This document shows, piece by piece, positions 1 through 12,814 of a DNA stretch of 64,000 nt. Location: contig NC_071671.1 of the NCBI RefSeq assembly GCF_028554725.1, positions 62,173,001 to 62,237,000 on the forward strand, read 5' to 3'. Within the stretch, counting starts at the first letter, position 1. The number at the start of each line of letters is the position of its first letter. The notes beneath the pieces were generated by a model. That model saw nothing but the letters and a program-made list of their open reading frames with translations, had not been told where the DNA came from and searched no databases. The translations under genes were made by a program, and so were the position numbers. Origin of the DNA: Zeugodacus cucurbitae (Eukaryota; Arthropoda; Insecta; Diptera; Tephritidae).

Positions 1-473
1 GGTTGGTGTAGATTAATATCCGCTCAGCAGTTGAGAGTAATTAGTTACGGGGTACCAATGAACTTTCTCTCTGACGTTAATACCAAAAGGACGAACCTAG
101 AAATCAAATCCAGAGTTTCTCACGGATATAAGGGAACTGGAAGAATATAGTGATTATATAGGACAGCAACGGCTTAAAAATAAAAAAAGGATGATGGAAC
201 CCAGAACTAGCACTATCCATACTTAACAAAATAGCACGAAACAGAGAATAGCGTAAAACATAGGTCTCGAGACTCCAGAATACTTAAGGAAATAAGAAGA
301 TCACTTTGTTAGGGATCTATCATACATTTTCAACCTTCACTCATCTACCATATGAATCTATGAGATCAGCAAAAGGATGTCAATAACGTATATTTCTAAA
401 CCCAGAGGTTACTCTAATTACATATACCCTTAATAATACCTTATTATTTGAAGCACAAAAAACATTTAATTAT
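1..473. other. 3' flank of first odorant receptor, no gene seen
   Basis: AT-rich sequence beyond the end of the first receptor. I looked on the minus strand for a normal final receptor exon (the other two paralogues end with a segment starting IIKFAFSLFTLL) and found none. A weak open stretch near 285-115 could encode a hydrophobic tail after an AG, but its homology is not convincing. Confidence 0.5.
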
Positions 474-1725
474 TTATTGAATTACGAATTCAATTGACTT
501 AGTAGAGGATGGAAGATGATGGTATTATTAGGCGTAATATACTCCATATTACCGGCAACTCACCATCGTAAATGTCTCCAAGGAAACAGGCATTAAATTT
601 CCAGCTACTATCGGATGTATTTTTTGCGAGCGTTGCATAAAAATAATCAAAGCTTTGCGGAATCTCAAATTCTGCTTATACCAACGACACGAGTACATGG
701 AGTTGGTCAATTTACGCATTTCAGCCAGAACTTCATCCATGAACCAACAACACGGCACAACCTCGATAATAATTGAACCAAAGAGAATTAAAAATTTTAT
801 AGATTCCGAAAAACCAATATTTCCACGAACAAAAGCAATGGCAGACGTGCTAAGACCCCACGCAGTGCTGAGAAACTGTATAAAGCAAGTGCCAGAAAGC
901 ATGGGACGTATACTGATGAAGTAACTGCGAGAGAGTCAAATTAAACATATTTTGTATTTGGCTTAAGTATCTATTCTCCGCTCACCTCATGCACTCTTTA
1001 TGATACTCCACACAAGCCACTAACTCTCGATAATTCTCCGCATCATTGCTGGCACCAGCACAACCCACACGTGCAATCCGTTCATTTAATATACGCAAGT
1101 GAGTCACCAGCAAAACTAAATATGTGACCGCATAAGTGTCACAACAGGTGGCATTCGATGTTTGTATTCCCATCCCAAACATTTGTAATGCACAAGCGCA
1201 CACATAAGCGAGCTCCGAACGCTGCCAATCGAATAGTATCCAACTTTCGAAGGGTAATTTGTGACGAAAAATATCCGCAACACCATAGAAGAGTATGGCA
1301 AACCAAAAACCCACAAACGTTCCCCAAAATATCCAATGGCAAATCTTTACCATGCGCTTCATATAATTACGATCCTCTGGTCGACACTCGGCGAGTCTAT
1401 CCAACGCTTGTAATTGTCTTATGGCTCTCGGCAGATCTTTGCGTAAATAATAAACGATGATCACTTGTTTCCCCAAAGTATAGAGTATCGGCACGGCAAC
1501 ACTGATATTGGCTAGTTTTTGATTCAAGTCGATTGGTATGAAAAGTGACGCGATATAAAGCAACGGAAAGATGACTCCACATAACAAATTCAGTACAATT
1601 AAATAGCCCCAATTGACGCGACGTGCATACAAATCGGGATACATTCCAAAGTATCGCCAGTATTGCCAAATATAGCTAAAGGCCTCGATGGTATCTAAAG
1701 TAGTTGCTTTAATTTTGTGTGACAT
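474..1725 (-). CDS. odorant receptor, Or2a/Or19a/Or33-like, with shortened C-terminus
   Basis: Predicted insect odorant receptor, a seven-transmembrane ligand-gated channel subunit that pairs with Orco in sensory dendrites. Exons read as complement(1725..986, 924..564, 497..474). Exon 1 starts at ATG 1725 (MSHKIKATT) and ends in phase 2 at AG|GTGAGC. Exon 2 is 361 bases, as in both paralogues, and runs from SYFISIRP to the PVSLETFTM region. Family features seen: a W-YWRYFGMYPD amino end, a CCDTYAVTYLVLLV-HLRIL block, and the C-terminal AGNLMPVSLETF motif. The only exon 3 at the expected distance (66-base intron, good pyrimidine tract before AG) codes for just SIEFVIQ and then TAA. The paralogues have 18 residues there, so about 11 residues of transmembrane segment 7 are missing. 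The predicted protein is 374 aa. It is the tandem paralogue of the gene at 3109-4395. Subfamily assignment is from memory of Drosophila receptors. The gene may be a decaying copy. Confidence 0.75.
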
Positions 1726-3108
1726 TTTGTTTTGGCTTCAATGTAAACTGAACTGTACTGAACTGTCGGAGCTCATCCAACACACTATTTCACTTGATCA
1801 GCCATTATATCCTTACTACATTTTGTAGTCCCTTAAACAGGTTCATATAATTCTCTCTTGAAATATGTGCTCTCCTATTTATATATTATTCAACAGCAGT
1901 GAGGGCAATTAAATGTATAATAAATAAATATTTAATCAAATTTACTGCTGCTTACGTTGGTGCAATTAAATATGTTATTAAATGTAATTGAATTTTAATA
2001 TAAGCTTTTCCATTGCATAGATATATACAAAAAGTGTTGACCTCTGTACGAAAAAAATTTTGTTTGGAGCTTAAAAGATCCAAATAGGTCCATATTGTAA
2101 TTTTCATGTAGGGATACAATTTTTGTATGTACCTTTCAAACGTATCCTCGAATTCAATTGAGCTTCGGAGCTTACCTTAACATATGCTCCAGAACCCTGT
2201 ACAAACAGTAAAGACTGGACAGTTGTATTACATTAATAATTCGAAAGAGAGTAAAGGTTAAAAGAGAAGAATAAGCATGCCTCTCTTTGTAGATAATTCT
2301 GAGCTTAAATCAATATTATCTTATATATTAACAAATGAAGTTTTAGTTAAGCACCTCCAATATAACTGGCCTTGAAAAATAATTATATGCCGTTGAGAGT
2401 AATTTTTATCATATAAATATTTTTCTCACACGGCATTTGTGATTGGGGTATGGCGACCAGATACGATATTATTTCGATGCAGAATCGCCAACGATACAGC
2501 GTCCACCGGTGTAGAACAATAGATTTTTTCAAGCTTTAAGTTATGAAAATCAATGAATACACTGCGCGTCATCAGATTAGTCTACAATCTAATAGAGAGC
2601 AGAAAAATAGCGAAACGATGGCGATTGGTATAAAAAGTTGAAACAGTTTACCAATCACTGCCAGAAGAACTCTCAAAACACTAACAGCATATACATATAT
2701 TAAAACATGTATTCAACATCGCAGATTTGACAAGTGTAATTAGAGCTACAAATTAGTAGAATAGCCATTTTCGCACAGCCACATAAATTTAGTACATTAA
2801 GATTACAATTGAGAAACTAGTTTTTGCCTTTCGCACAGCCGGCTACTCGATTGACGTTCAACTGTTATACATTTTAATTGTTGTTGTTCATAAATAGTTG
2901 GTAAGTTTCATAAGTGGATTGCTATTTTATCAGTAACTACAACCAAATTTACAGCGTTGACAACAACCCTTTCCAACTCGATTTGCATTCGATTAAAAAA
3001 TAATTTTACTACATTATCAGATCAGATTTTTATTTTGTATGGTAAATCGATTTAAATCAGCGCTTTAAACGAACAAAGGCTGGTGCGAAAAAGTTATTAA
3101 AATCCTCA
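1726..3108. other. intergenic between the two tandem receptors
   Basis: AT-rich, no credible reading frame. Contains the 5' region of the first receptor and, near 3028-3086, a block of about 60 bases that recurs at 31986-32047 (see findings). Nothing else recognised. Confidence 0.6.
1745..1793 (-). promoter_or_regulatory. degenerate core promoter of first receptor
   Basis: Aligned by eye to the promoter of the neighbouring paralogue, the TATAAATAG box there corresponds to GTGAAATAG here (1785-1793): the TATA core is lost while the following GTG-GTTGG context is kept. Repeated TCAGT initiator-like motifs remain around 1747-1762. Confidence 0.4.
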
Positions 3109-4395
3109 TTAATTATGACTCAGCTGATTTAGTAGAGTGAACAGTGAGAAAGCAAATTTAATGATCTGCAAGAGATGATTCCATAATTAGAATATGAACA
3201 TAGACATTTTATAAAATTTGGCTACCCACATTTGTAAATGTCTCCAAAGAAACAGGTATTATATTGCCAGCCAATACCGGATGTGCTATTTGCGAGCGTT
3301 GCATGAAGATAATCAAAGCTTTGCGATATTTCAAATTCTGATCATACCAACGACACGAGAACATAGAGTTGGTCAGTTTATGCATTTCAGCCATAACCTC
3401 ATCCATAAACCAACAACACGGCGCCACTTCGATAATGATAGCGCCAAAAATTATTAGAAATTTTATCACATGTGAAAAGCTAAAACTGCCACCAACAAAA
3501 GCAATAGCGGGCATGCTGAGACCTAATCCTGTGCTGAGAAATTGTATAAAGCAAGTGCCAGAGAGTGTTGGACGTATACTGTTGTAGTAGCTGCAGAATA
3601 ATCAAATGTTATACTTAAGTTTATAGTCGGTTCAAAACATACCCCTCACCTTATGCACTCCTTATGATACTCCACACAAGCTACTAGCTCCCTATAGTTC
3701 TCCGCATCACTGCCGTCACCAGTGTTACCTGCACGGGCAATGCGTCTATTCAGTATACGCAGATGTGCGACCAACAAAACTAAATACGTGACCGCATAGG
3801 TGTCACAACAGATGGCATTCGTCGTTTCGATGCCCAGCCCGAATAATTGTAATGCACAAGCGCACACATAAGCGAACTCCGTACGCTGCCAATCGAACGG
3901 TACCCAACCTTCGAAGGGTAATTTATGACGAAACATTTCCAGAACACCATAGGACAGTAAGGCGAACCAAAAACTCACACTACTAGCCAAAAATATCCAA
4001 TGACAGTTTTTCACCATTCGTTTCATATATTCACGATCCTTTGGCCGACGCTCAGCGAGTCTATCTAAGGCTTTCAGTTGTCGTAAGGCTTTCGGTAGAT
4101 CTTTGCGTAAATAATAAACTATGATCACATGTTTCCCCAAAGTGTAGAGTATCGGCACGGCAACACTGATATTGGCTAGTTTTTGATTCAAATCCATTGG
4201 TGTAAGCAATGAACCAATATAAAGCAACGGATATATTACACCACAATACAGATTCAGTAGTATTAAATATATCCAATTCAAGCGGCGTTCATACAAATCG
4301 GGATACATTCCAAAGAACCGCCAGCAGTACCAAATGTAGCTAAAGGCCTCCTTGGTATCCAGTGTAGTTGCTATCAGTAGCGGTTTGTGTGACAT
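3109..4395 (-). CDS. odorant receptor, Or2a/Or19a/Or33-like, intact
   Basis: Complete insect odorant receptor: complement(join(3109..3165,3230..3590,3650..4395)), 387 aa. The start is ATG 4395 (MSHKPLL), matching the paralogue start and with a good context (CAAAAATG); the codons just upstream hold no ATG. Intron 1 (59 bases) is AG|GTGAGG...TGCAG|C, phase 2. Intron 2 (64 bases) is AAT|GTGGGT...TTGCAG|ATC, phase 0. Hydrophobic segments lie at roughly residues 38-65, 75-98, 130-155, 175-210, 265-285, 295-315 and 370-382. Motifs seen: YCWRFFGMYPD, LPFEGWVPFDWQ, ICCDTYAVTYL, AGNIIPVSLETF and the terminal IIKFAFSLFTLLNQL. The length is normal for the family. It lies in tandem with the receptor at 474-1725 and head to head with that at 6013-7306. 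The odorant ligand cannot be read from sequence. Confidence 0.9.
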
Positions 4396-6012
4396 TTTTG
4401 CTTCTCCAAAGAGTATCAATTAGTTGCTTCTTACATTTGAAAACCACAATTGAGTTGTTGGAACTAAGGCCACGCACTATTTATACCAAACTGCTGTTGG
4501 TTAAATAATTGTACGTCTTAGAGAAATAATTATTTAGTTTACACGTGTTTTCCCTAAAATGTGTGAACTAATATGTAATTATTACTCAACAGTAGTAATT
4601 ACACGAATAGTACTGCACGTGTGGTCTCACCTAAAATAATATTTGTCATAATTTCATCTCCTTTATTCGGAGTTCCAGCGCCGAGACAATGGATTACTGA
4701 GAATTATAAATATTTTTTTTTTTTATTAGAATACACTAGAGCCCTATTCTGTTTGGCATTGTGCGTAATAGGATTTCCGGATATAAATTCATAGTTCACG
4801 TTCAGTGTGTTTTCAAGGAAAATGGGTCAATAAAGACTTATAGTACCCGATGAATGGAGTTGAAATACAACGTCCAAGTAATGAAAGGAATCACTGGTAT
4901 CTTATAGATGTCGGTACTAGATGGTAGTTTGTACAAATCTAGATCCAAATTTTTATATAACCTTTTCTGAAATATATATTTATTTTTTTTTTTCATATTA
5001 TTCACCGTGTAATTTAAACACTGTTACTATTACCAATACTATCTTCGAGAGAGCGCACAATTTATTAAGGAGCAGGATGGTGTCTACCTTCACTGTATTC
5101 TACAAACATTTCTAAAAGAATATCCTTTCTCCCACCACTAATTATGTCACCTATATTTTTAACGCCTTTTGATATAGTAATTAACTGTTACGTAAGATAT
5201 TATTAATAAAGCACTCATATGATTTTCATAATTATTACGATTTAATTATAGGCTGTCTAGTAGACCACAACATTTTTAGTAGCTCTATGACGACAGTTCA
5301 ATATGTGTTAAATTAAAAACAAAAAAAAAAAAATAAATAAATAATGGAAGAACAGTGGTCGAAATTGATACCAGATTGTCTTAAGAAAATAAATTGTGCA
5401 AATAAATAACCAAGGTCAACAATTGATTTTGAAGAGCCTAGAAGCATGCTTGTCTTCGACGCTAAGAGTATTAGTGCAAATTTAAAATTGGACATATATC
5501 ATGTAAAGGAGATGCCGCCTAAGGAAGGAGTACTTGGCCAGTTGCTATTTTCAAGCCTGTTGCCTAAGAGCTAACCTCAAAATCCACAAAGATCAGTTGA
5601 CGTTTTTACTTAGATTGACAAAAAATGATCATGAACCCACTCTGTTGACTAGGGAGTATTGAGAAGCCGGAGTACAAATATGTCAATCACGATCTTTTCT
5701 CTAGGGTATCTTTTCCAGAACACTGTGCTCTTTCGGCTAAAAAAAAAAATATTATCTATAAACTACTAAATATGATCCACCGTTTCTCTTAATTTTAATT
5801 ATTGTAATGACCTTGACTAGTGTGAATATTATTCTGTACAAACGAGCTTTTTAGTTATGTTCGACGGAAAATTTTAAAGAGTGAGGTCGTCATAAAAAAT
5901 CACAGTCAAGAAGTATTCACAAGCTCAGCCGGTACAAAGCAAAGGTAAGAAGCCGTCAACTAAATTAAATTTCGAAGTTAGAATTCCCATCACAAATTAA
6001 AAAAAGAAACAA
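4396..6012. other. divergent intergenic region between receptors two and three
   Basis: Holds the promoter of the minus-strand receptor at its left end and the untested 5' region of the plus-strand receptor at its right end (a CATAAAAAA stretch near 5890 and a TCAGCC near 5925 could be its core promoter). AT-rich, with short poly-T and poly-A runs. No other gene seen. Confidence 0.5.
4451..4485 (-). promoter_or_regulatory. TATA box and initiator of second receptor
   Basis: TATAAATA at complement(4478..4485), then a CTCAATT initiator-like site with +1 A at 4451, 34 bases downstream. This gives a 5' leader of about 55 bases before ATG 4395. Spacing fits an insect TATA promoter; the initiator is an imperfect match. 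Confidence 0.5.
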
Positions 6013-7306
6013 ATGTCGACTAAAGAAGAAGAAGTGCAACTTGCAACAGCGGCAACAACTGCGAACTCCATTGATGCAGTCCAATACATCTGGCGTTGTT
6101 GGCGCTATCTCGGCATGCACCCAACCAAGCGTTGTCGTTGGCTTTACTTAACCATTTCATTGCTGGTCAATCTCTTCACGGGCATCATCTATCCATCATT
6201 GTATCTGGCATCGTTCTTTTTGCCAATCGATTTCGACGATAAACTCGCCAATCTCAGCGTCGTGCTGCCGTTACTCTACACCGCAGGCAAACAGATTATA
6301 ATGTTCTACTACATACAGACCGAATTACCGAATGCCGCACAACATTTACACACGCTGGATAGATACGTTCAGCAACGACCGGAAGATATCGCATACTTGC
6401 GACGCATCATGCGTTACTGCGCGTGGAGTTTCTTGACGGTTTTCATCGGTTTCTGGACCGCTTTGATTTTCTACGGGCTGCTTGGTATAGTGCGTCACAG
6501 GCTACCCTTCGAGGGTTGGATGCCTTTCGACTGGCAGAACTCCTTGGGCTTATATTTCCTGGCAGGCGTCATCGAACTATTTTCGGTGGGCATACTGCTG
6601 ACGAACGCTATCTGTTGTGATACCTACACGGTGGCATACTTATCGCTGCTGGTGGCGCATTTGCGCATCTTAAATGCACGCATTGAACGCTTGGGTGAAT
6701 GTCGGGAGAGAAGTGAGACGCTTCATTACCAACAGCTTGTGGCGTGCGTGGAGCAACATCGTGAATGCATGAGGTAGGTTGAGTTGACACGAGATTAGTC
6801 TATGCACTAATACTTTATGTATAACTTACAGCTACTACAAATGCATACGCGGCTCTATCTCCGGCACTATCTTCGTACAGTTCTTTAGTACCGCTTTGGG
6901 GTTGAGCGTGCCGGCCGTCACCTTCGTCGGTGGCGATTACACTTTGTCGCAAATGATGAAATTTTTGATATTCTTCTCTGCTATTATCATTGAGGTGGCG
7001 CCATCTTGTTGGCTTATGGACGAGATCTTGCTGGAGATGCGAAAATTGACTAATTCGATGTTCTCATGTCACTGGCATCGGCAGAACTTGAAATTTCGGC
7101 GTTCTTTGATTATTTTCATGCAAATTTCGCAGAAAGTGGAACCTTTGTTGGCTGGAAATATTGTGCCTGTCTCTTTGGAGACCTTTACAAATGTGAGTTG
7201 TGGATAAGGTATACAAAAATTAAACTCAATAATATTTGGTTTCTTCCTACAGATAATCAAATTTGCATTTTCGCTTTTTACATTACTCAATCAACTGAAA
7301 TCTTAA
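6013..7306 (+). CDS. odorant receptor, Or2a/Or19a/Or33-like, intact
   Basis: Complete insect odorant receptor: join(6013..6773,6832..7192,7253..7306), 391 aa. Intron 1 (58 bases) is AG|GTAGGT...TTACAG|C, phase 2. Intron 2 (60 bases) is AAT|GTGAGT...CTACAG|ATA, phase 0. The last exon gives IIKFAFSLFTLLNQLKS. The start ATG follows AAAAAGAAACAA, a good fly context. Motifs shared with the two minus-strand paralogues: IWRCWRYLGMHP, LPFEGWMPFDWQ, ICCDTYTVAYLSLLVAHLRIL, AGNIVPVSLETF. It is more diverged from those two than they are from each other, and its coding sequence is richer in G+C. Expected to act with Orco in the membrane of an olfactory neuron; ligand unknown. Confidence 0.92.
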
Positions 7307-7924
7307 TCAGAACCAGCTCTTTTGAGAGCTATGGGTAATTTTTTGATTATCTTTAGAATGTGTGGAAATAAGATATATGAAGAAGATTTCTTTAAACACA
7401 TTTTTGTTTATATAATATAGAAGACACAATAATGAAAAACGTCAGTATTGATTTTTCCTAGTTTATTCGATCCAGGCGCCATAAAGCTTTCTTGATCATT
7501 TGAAAGCTTTAACACGAAAAAGCTATATAAATCGAAAAGCTTTATGTCTAAAACTTTTAAGCGAGTTTCGACAATTTAAGACAATATATTCGGTAAACTG
7601 TGGAATCTATATATTTCTAAAAATCACAATTTGGATCTATATTTCTATGATCAGAAATCAGAATCAAACGAGTGAAATTGATTTATGTTACTCCGAACGG
7701 CATACTAACTGTAAGTTATTTTCCAGAAATGAGTAGCCCAGGGGTAAAATTAAAAGAAAAAAAGTAAAGCAATGAACAGACAGAAGAAAACACTGTAGAC
7801 GATTTCAGAATGTTTACAGAAAGCTTGCCAAACGATAAGTTCTGAAGCCTTTATTGAGACCATAGAGAATGATCTCAGCTTTACTAGTTCCCGTACAAGA
7901 AAGTAATAGACAATATAAAATATA
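7307..7924. other. 3' flank of third receptor, no gene seen
   Basis: AT-rich, with short unsupported open stretches only. Presumably holds the receptor's 3' untranslated region. Ends at the TA target site of the mariner relic. Confidence 0.5.
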
Positions 7925-8970
7925 TTAGGTTGGCAAATATCTCTCTTCCGCCTATTTTTCATTTAAATTTCGCGGATATGTATAAAGCGCTACAGAGCTC
8001 GTATCTGTACTATGCTTTTTTGAAAGGCCTTGACATAACCTACGAAACGACGCTACGCATGATTAGTTTGGATATTGCGTTCAACAGTTATAGGCGTGTA
8101 AACATGGTTTCCCTTCGTTAACTGAAAATCCGCTAGAGAAACGTTCCGTGAGATTAATGGTGTTTTGTGGGATGTTACTCTATCACTACGAACTGCGGAA
8201 GAATGGTTTCGACGATTCAGAGGGGGTGAAAACGACGCAATGGATAAGCAAGCCGGCGGAAGACCTGACGAATACCGATCAAATCAAAGCAAACATCGAG
8301 TTACACCGGCATGTGGCATCTCGTGACATCGCCTAGGAATTGTCACCAAACCATTTTAAACCAACTGCAGAAGGCTGGATACACAAAAAAGCTTGATGTT
8401 TGGGTGCCGCATGATTTGACGCAAAAAAACCTCAACGCCTGCAATATGCTGCTGCGGCCAGTAAGGTTTTGCTGTGTGTTTGGTGGGTTTTGAAGGGAAT
8501 TATCCCCTATGAGCTGCCCCCATATGGGCAGACGCTTAATTCTACCATCTACTGTGGACAACCGCTTGAAGCTGGCGATTGACCAGAAGCGGCCAGAATT
8601 GACCTACAGAAAGTATGTAGTGTTCCACCAGGACAACGCCAAACCACACACTTCGTCGATGACTCGTCAGAAGCTCCGTGAGCTCGGATGGGAGGTTTTA
8701 TCACATCCGCCAGATAACCCGGACATAGCGCCAAGTGATTACCACCTGTTCCTGTCCATGGCGAACGTGAACGTGGTGTAAAGTTGAACTCAAAAGAGGT
8801 TTGTGAAAGTTGGCTATCCGAGTTCTTCGCAAATAAGTAGGGGGGCGTATGAAGTTGCCGTCTGGATGGAAACAGATTATCGAACGAAACAGCGCATATT
8901 TGAACTAAATCCGATCACTGTAACACTTTTTATAAAGCAAAGAGCAAAAAAGCGATATTTGTCAATCTAA
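7925..8970 (+). mobile_element. decayed mariner element (DD34D)
   Basis: The terminal inverted repeats are visible: TTAGGTTGGCAAATATC at 7925 and, inverted, TTAGATTGACAAATATC ending at 8970, each flanked by TA (7923-7924 and 8971-8972). Inside, pieces of a mariner transposase occur in shifting frames. The clearest is around 8600-8760, with HQDNAKPHTS followed by PSDYHLF, and 34 residues between the two aspartates as in DD34D mariners. An upstream piece near 8190-8330 resembles the DNA-binding half. At 1046 bases it is shorter than the usual 1.3 kb, and it has frameshifts and stops. Not functional. Confidence 0.85.
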
Positions 8971-10779
8971 TATAAAGAAAACAAATAGATCCGAAATTGA
9001 CTAATATTCCGTGATTTGAAGTTTTTATTCTTGACAAAAGAGATCACGATCTTCTAAACAGAGCTTGAAGTAATTTGAACCAAATATAGAACTTTTGGAT
9101 TGGCTTACACAAAGCTTTCGCTTTAAATCTCACACCAAAACCAATCCAAGCCAACCAAAAATACCTGCCATGACAAGTACGACCAAATTCATTAACATGT
9201 TATTAAATATTATCTGCGCATTGATAACGTACACAAGAACTCCAAAAGTACAAAAAACACTGTTTTAACGCGACTTAATTACACCCAAAAAACAATGAAA
9301 ACAAAAAAACTTCTGAGTTAAAATTCTCAGTTTACATTTCTATGCATGCATGTGCGAGCATATCAAAATTTTCGAGAAAAAAAAAACAGAAAAAAGTGAA
9401 ATGTAAACTTAGCCAGCGACAGCATAAATTATCGTCGAAATGCTGATTGTGCAGCATTAATGACTTGCAGTCAAACGGAGATGGTCACGCCAGCAGCGGG
9501 CGAAGAACGCCAAAATTTATGCTCTTATAAGGAGAGACACAAATTTATGCGAGTGAGCAAACACAAAAAAACGAGATTGAGCAGTTACAGTTACAGTTAC
9601 TGCACTGTAGCTGGCAGACAACTACACTTCAGCGTAGGAAAATGGACAAAAACTTAATATGGCATAGTTAATTGCATTGTGTGTGTGTGTGTGTGTGTGT
9701 GCGTATGCCTTAATATTTATATGTGTATAGGTGTATGAGACCATCACACGCTCAGTGACCCATCTTCCACGACCTTTGCTTCATGCTGCTTGCAAATCTT
9801 AGTCGCTAGAGTCCTTCAACTCGACTGCTCAGTCGTCCTTTCGTTCGTTCGCCCGTTCGTTGGTTCGTTTACTTTTTGTTTTTGCCATTTCAAGCGTGAA
9901 TGCCAGCTACCAAACCCAGCGCCTCACCGTGCCCACACACACACACCCGGACAGTGTGTGCTTATCATCTTAGCTGCATTTTATTATTGTTTTTGTTGGT
10001 TAGTTAGTTGGTATAGTGCTTCACTGTTTCTGTGGGCCACTCGTGTGCGCTGTCTCTGCACATACATAAGTGTGTGTGTGTGTGTGTGGTAGATTTCCAT
10101 TTCAATTTTACAGCAGATCCATCATGCTTAATGGCCCTGGTCACATGAATATCTTTGGTTTTCTGCTTGCCTGCACCGCTGCCGCTGTGGTTTTGCTTGC
10201 TGCGCGCACACTACCACTCCTCGCTGCCTCACAAAATGCCACGAAGCGGCGCAGTTCATATAGTGCTCCGAGCGCCTTTGCGTTGTTGGCATCCTGTACT
10301 GCCTGCCTGCTAGCCACTGCTTGCCATTGAAGTGGTCTCGCTGTTTCTCATCCGCCAAGCTCTACCTTAATATGTTAATTTATGAGCGGCTGCGCTGTGG
10401 TAATTTGCTTGCATGCTATTTAGAAATGTCTGAAGGGTGGAGAGCCAGAAGGACTCATTGTCGGAAATGACATCGTTGATGGCGTTATAATTGCCGAAAA
10501 TTCGTATATTAAAGCTGAATGAAATCACCATACCCGTTTTAGTTTGATTTGCTACGTTCATTTGCTCAATTCATGCAAAATCTGAGTTTTGTGTTTGTCG
10601 GTGTGTTGGTATGCAAATTAATGCACATTAGCCCAACGGTGCGTATGAGTGACATTTAGTAACTTGAGCATGTTTGAGTTGGCTGGTGGAAAATTATAAG
10701 TGCGGAAGACTTTCAATAAATGTGTACACGTGAATATAAGAAAACTGAATATACTAATATTAATGATTTCCTGGTGACC
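8971..10779. other. non-coding stretch with (GT)n tracts
   Basis: Contains (GT)n microsatellites near 9678-9702 and 10069-10088 and a short TTACAG repeat near 9584-9600. Open stretches here are low-complexity or overlap on both strands. No gene supported. Confidence 0.5.
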
Positions 10780-11790
10780 AGCCCCCTACTAAGTTTTTCG
10801 TACATATCTCGTAAAGTACTTAAGGTATCTAAACCAAATTCTCTAGGGTTATTTATACAGTCTAAAAATAGAGGCAATCGTGTTATCACCAGACCTACCT
10901 TCCATACAAAGGTTATGTTGAAAACTACTAAAAATGCTTGAATTCAGCAAAGAAAAACACCAGTATCGAAATTTTCGCCTACTTATGGTCCAAAAACCAT
11001 ATCTCAGAAGTAAATCTATCAATTTCATTTCATTTCATTGAAATTCGGTTCGAACCATTAGCATTCCAATAGCATTCCCACGCTATAGTTTGAAAATTAG
11101 TGAAATCGATTGACAACCATATACCACAATTTTGAGGTCCATCTAATTTGTTCGCTTTACAATATATACCTCAAGAACCAATATTTATTGGATCGGAACA
11201 AAACTTTGGACAAATAATGTATTCCTAGTGTAGCGGAATACGTATAAGAATTGCCGAAATCAGACTATAACTTTCAAGGCCCCAGATATCGAACATGACG
11301 TCCTCGAAGAATGCCGCTTCAAAGGAGATTTGTTCCATCCAACAGTGTGCGTCTGTGCCAAAAATGGGAAAAATCAAACCAATATTTCCTCTTGTCCCCA
11401 TATACCTCATATTCGGATTTTTAAACTTCCGGTAGACTTTATACCGTATATATCTGTAATATAATATATACCCTGGATGTAATATAGTTAGTTGAAATAT
11501 AGTAAAATTGTTGAAATCGGTCCAGGAATTACCCCAGTGCACAGTGGTTCCGCCATAGGCCAAAAATCAAAAAGTACATCTCACGATTTTTCGACAAAAT
11601 ATATACCCTTGGCCTCTAAATTATCCACACTTCCTATTTGCAAACCGGGTTTTCCTAAAAATCTAACGGTACTTTCTAAAAATAGTGTTAAATGCATGAA
11701 CAACCGGTTTTTTTTAAAGCACATCAGAATTTTTTTTGTAATTTCGCAGAAACAAAGGACTTCCATTTGTTCTGGTAATTGTTCAGGTTA
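10780..11790 (+). repeat. old, diverged copy of the dispersed repeat family
   Basis: Recognisable blocks of the family at 18581-20047: ACATATCTCGTAAA, CTTCCATACAAAGGTTATG, CCAAAAACCATATCTCAG and CCATATACC, in the same order, but much more mutated. Both ends are hard to place. Confidence 0.6.
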
Positions 11791-12686
11791 ACGAATCAAG
11801 AATATTTTTAATGGATTTTGAAGCTAAAGGTATCTACTTTAACTTGTGATATTAATTAAGACTAACGATATTTGTATTTTTTGTGAAATTAGTGTTTTAT
11901 ATCACCTAAATTTTTTGGATCTTTTTTCTGCGTCTTCAATGTGTTTACATAAAGTTTTAATTGTGTTCCCCCGCGATCCCCCTTTAATTGTATTTTATAT
12001 AGTATTTAGCAGAGTCTTAAGGTAATAAAAGTGCTAAGGTTGGGTGCGGAAAGTTGCAGATGTATTTGCAATCGTCAAAATAATAATGGGCTAAGGAAGC
12101 TTGGAAAGAAGAATAAATCGTCTTTATTTCAATCTGTGTACGGTTTACTAGAGGATACATTATAAGTTTTTGTTCTAATTATAATGGTTGTTGAATGACA
12201 GTGAAAAAATGAACGGTACTAAATTGGTTGATAATTTGCCTTTTCCCTACATTAATTTTTTATATGATTCTTATAGGTGGAATATGTGGGTTGGATTAGG
12301 GAAACTATAACGATAAATCATGTTCAGCTTTTTTCTCACTTTCTTAACTTTTTTCCAAAGCCTTACTGAAAGTTTTGGCGCTCCAACTATGGCCATGAGA
12401 AATATTTTTGCACATCATTGCCATATAATAGCCATTACTAGTCTGTGGGAGCTATAGGACCTAGTAGTCCGATGGGGCCAATTTTTTTAATATAATAATA
12501 TATTAAAAATATTTTTCTAGGTTTTTGGTGAAACTTTCATAGCGATATCTCAACGGGAAGTATTTATGACCGCGCCTTCATACAAGCTGAACCACTGTGC
12601 AGTGCCCATGTACTATATATAATGTTTTCATATATTTTTATATTTTTGTTTTCTAGTGCAATTCCGAATATGAAACCTAAATACAC
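11791..12686. other. non-coding flank of the small-gene array
   Basis: AT-rich. A partly similar block (CAACGGGAAG, GGAGCTATAGGACC) near 12370-12560 may be another old repeat. No gene seen. Confidence 0.4.
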
Positions 12687-12814
12687 AACATTATAAAATC
12701 CACCAAAACAAATCAAGAAATCCTCTTCATCACCTAATCTTTGAAAGCATGAAACCTCAAGTAATGATACCCACAAAATTATTTTATAATATTTTTATTT
12801 TATCACAAACTCGT

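Noticed and set aside
8311..8561. Short frames on both strands at 8.3-8.6 kb
   Set aside because: Broken pieces of, or antisense to, the decayed mariner transposase.
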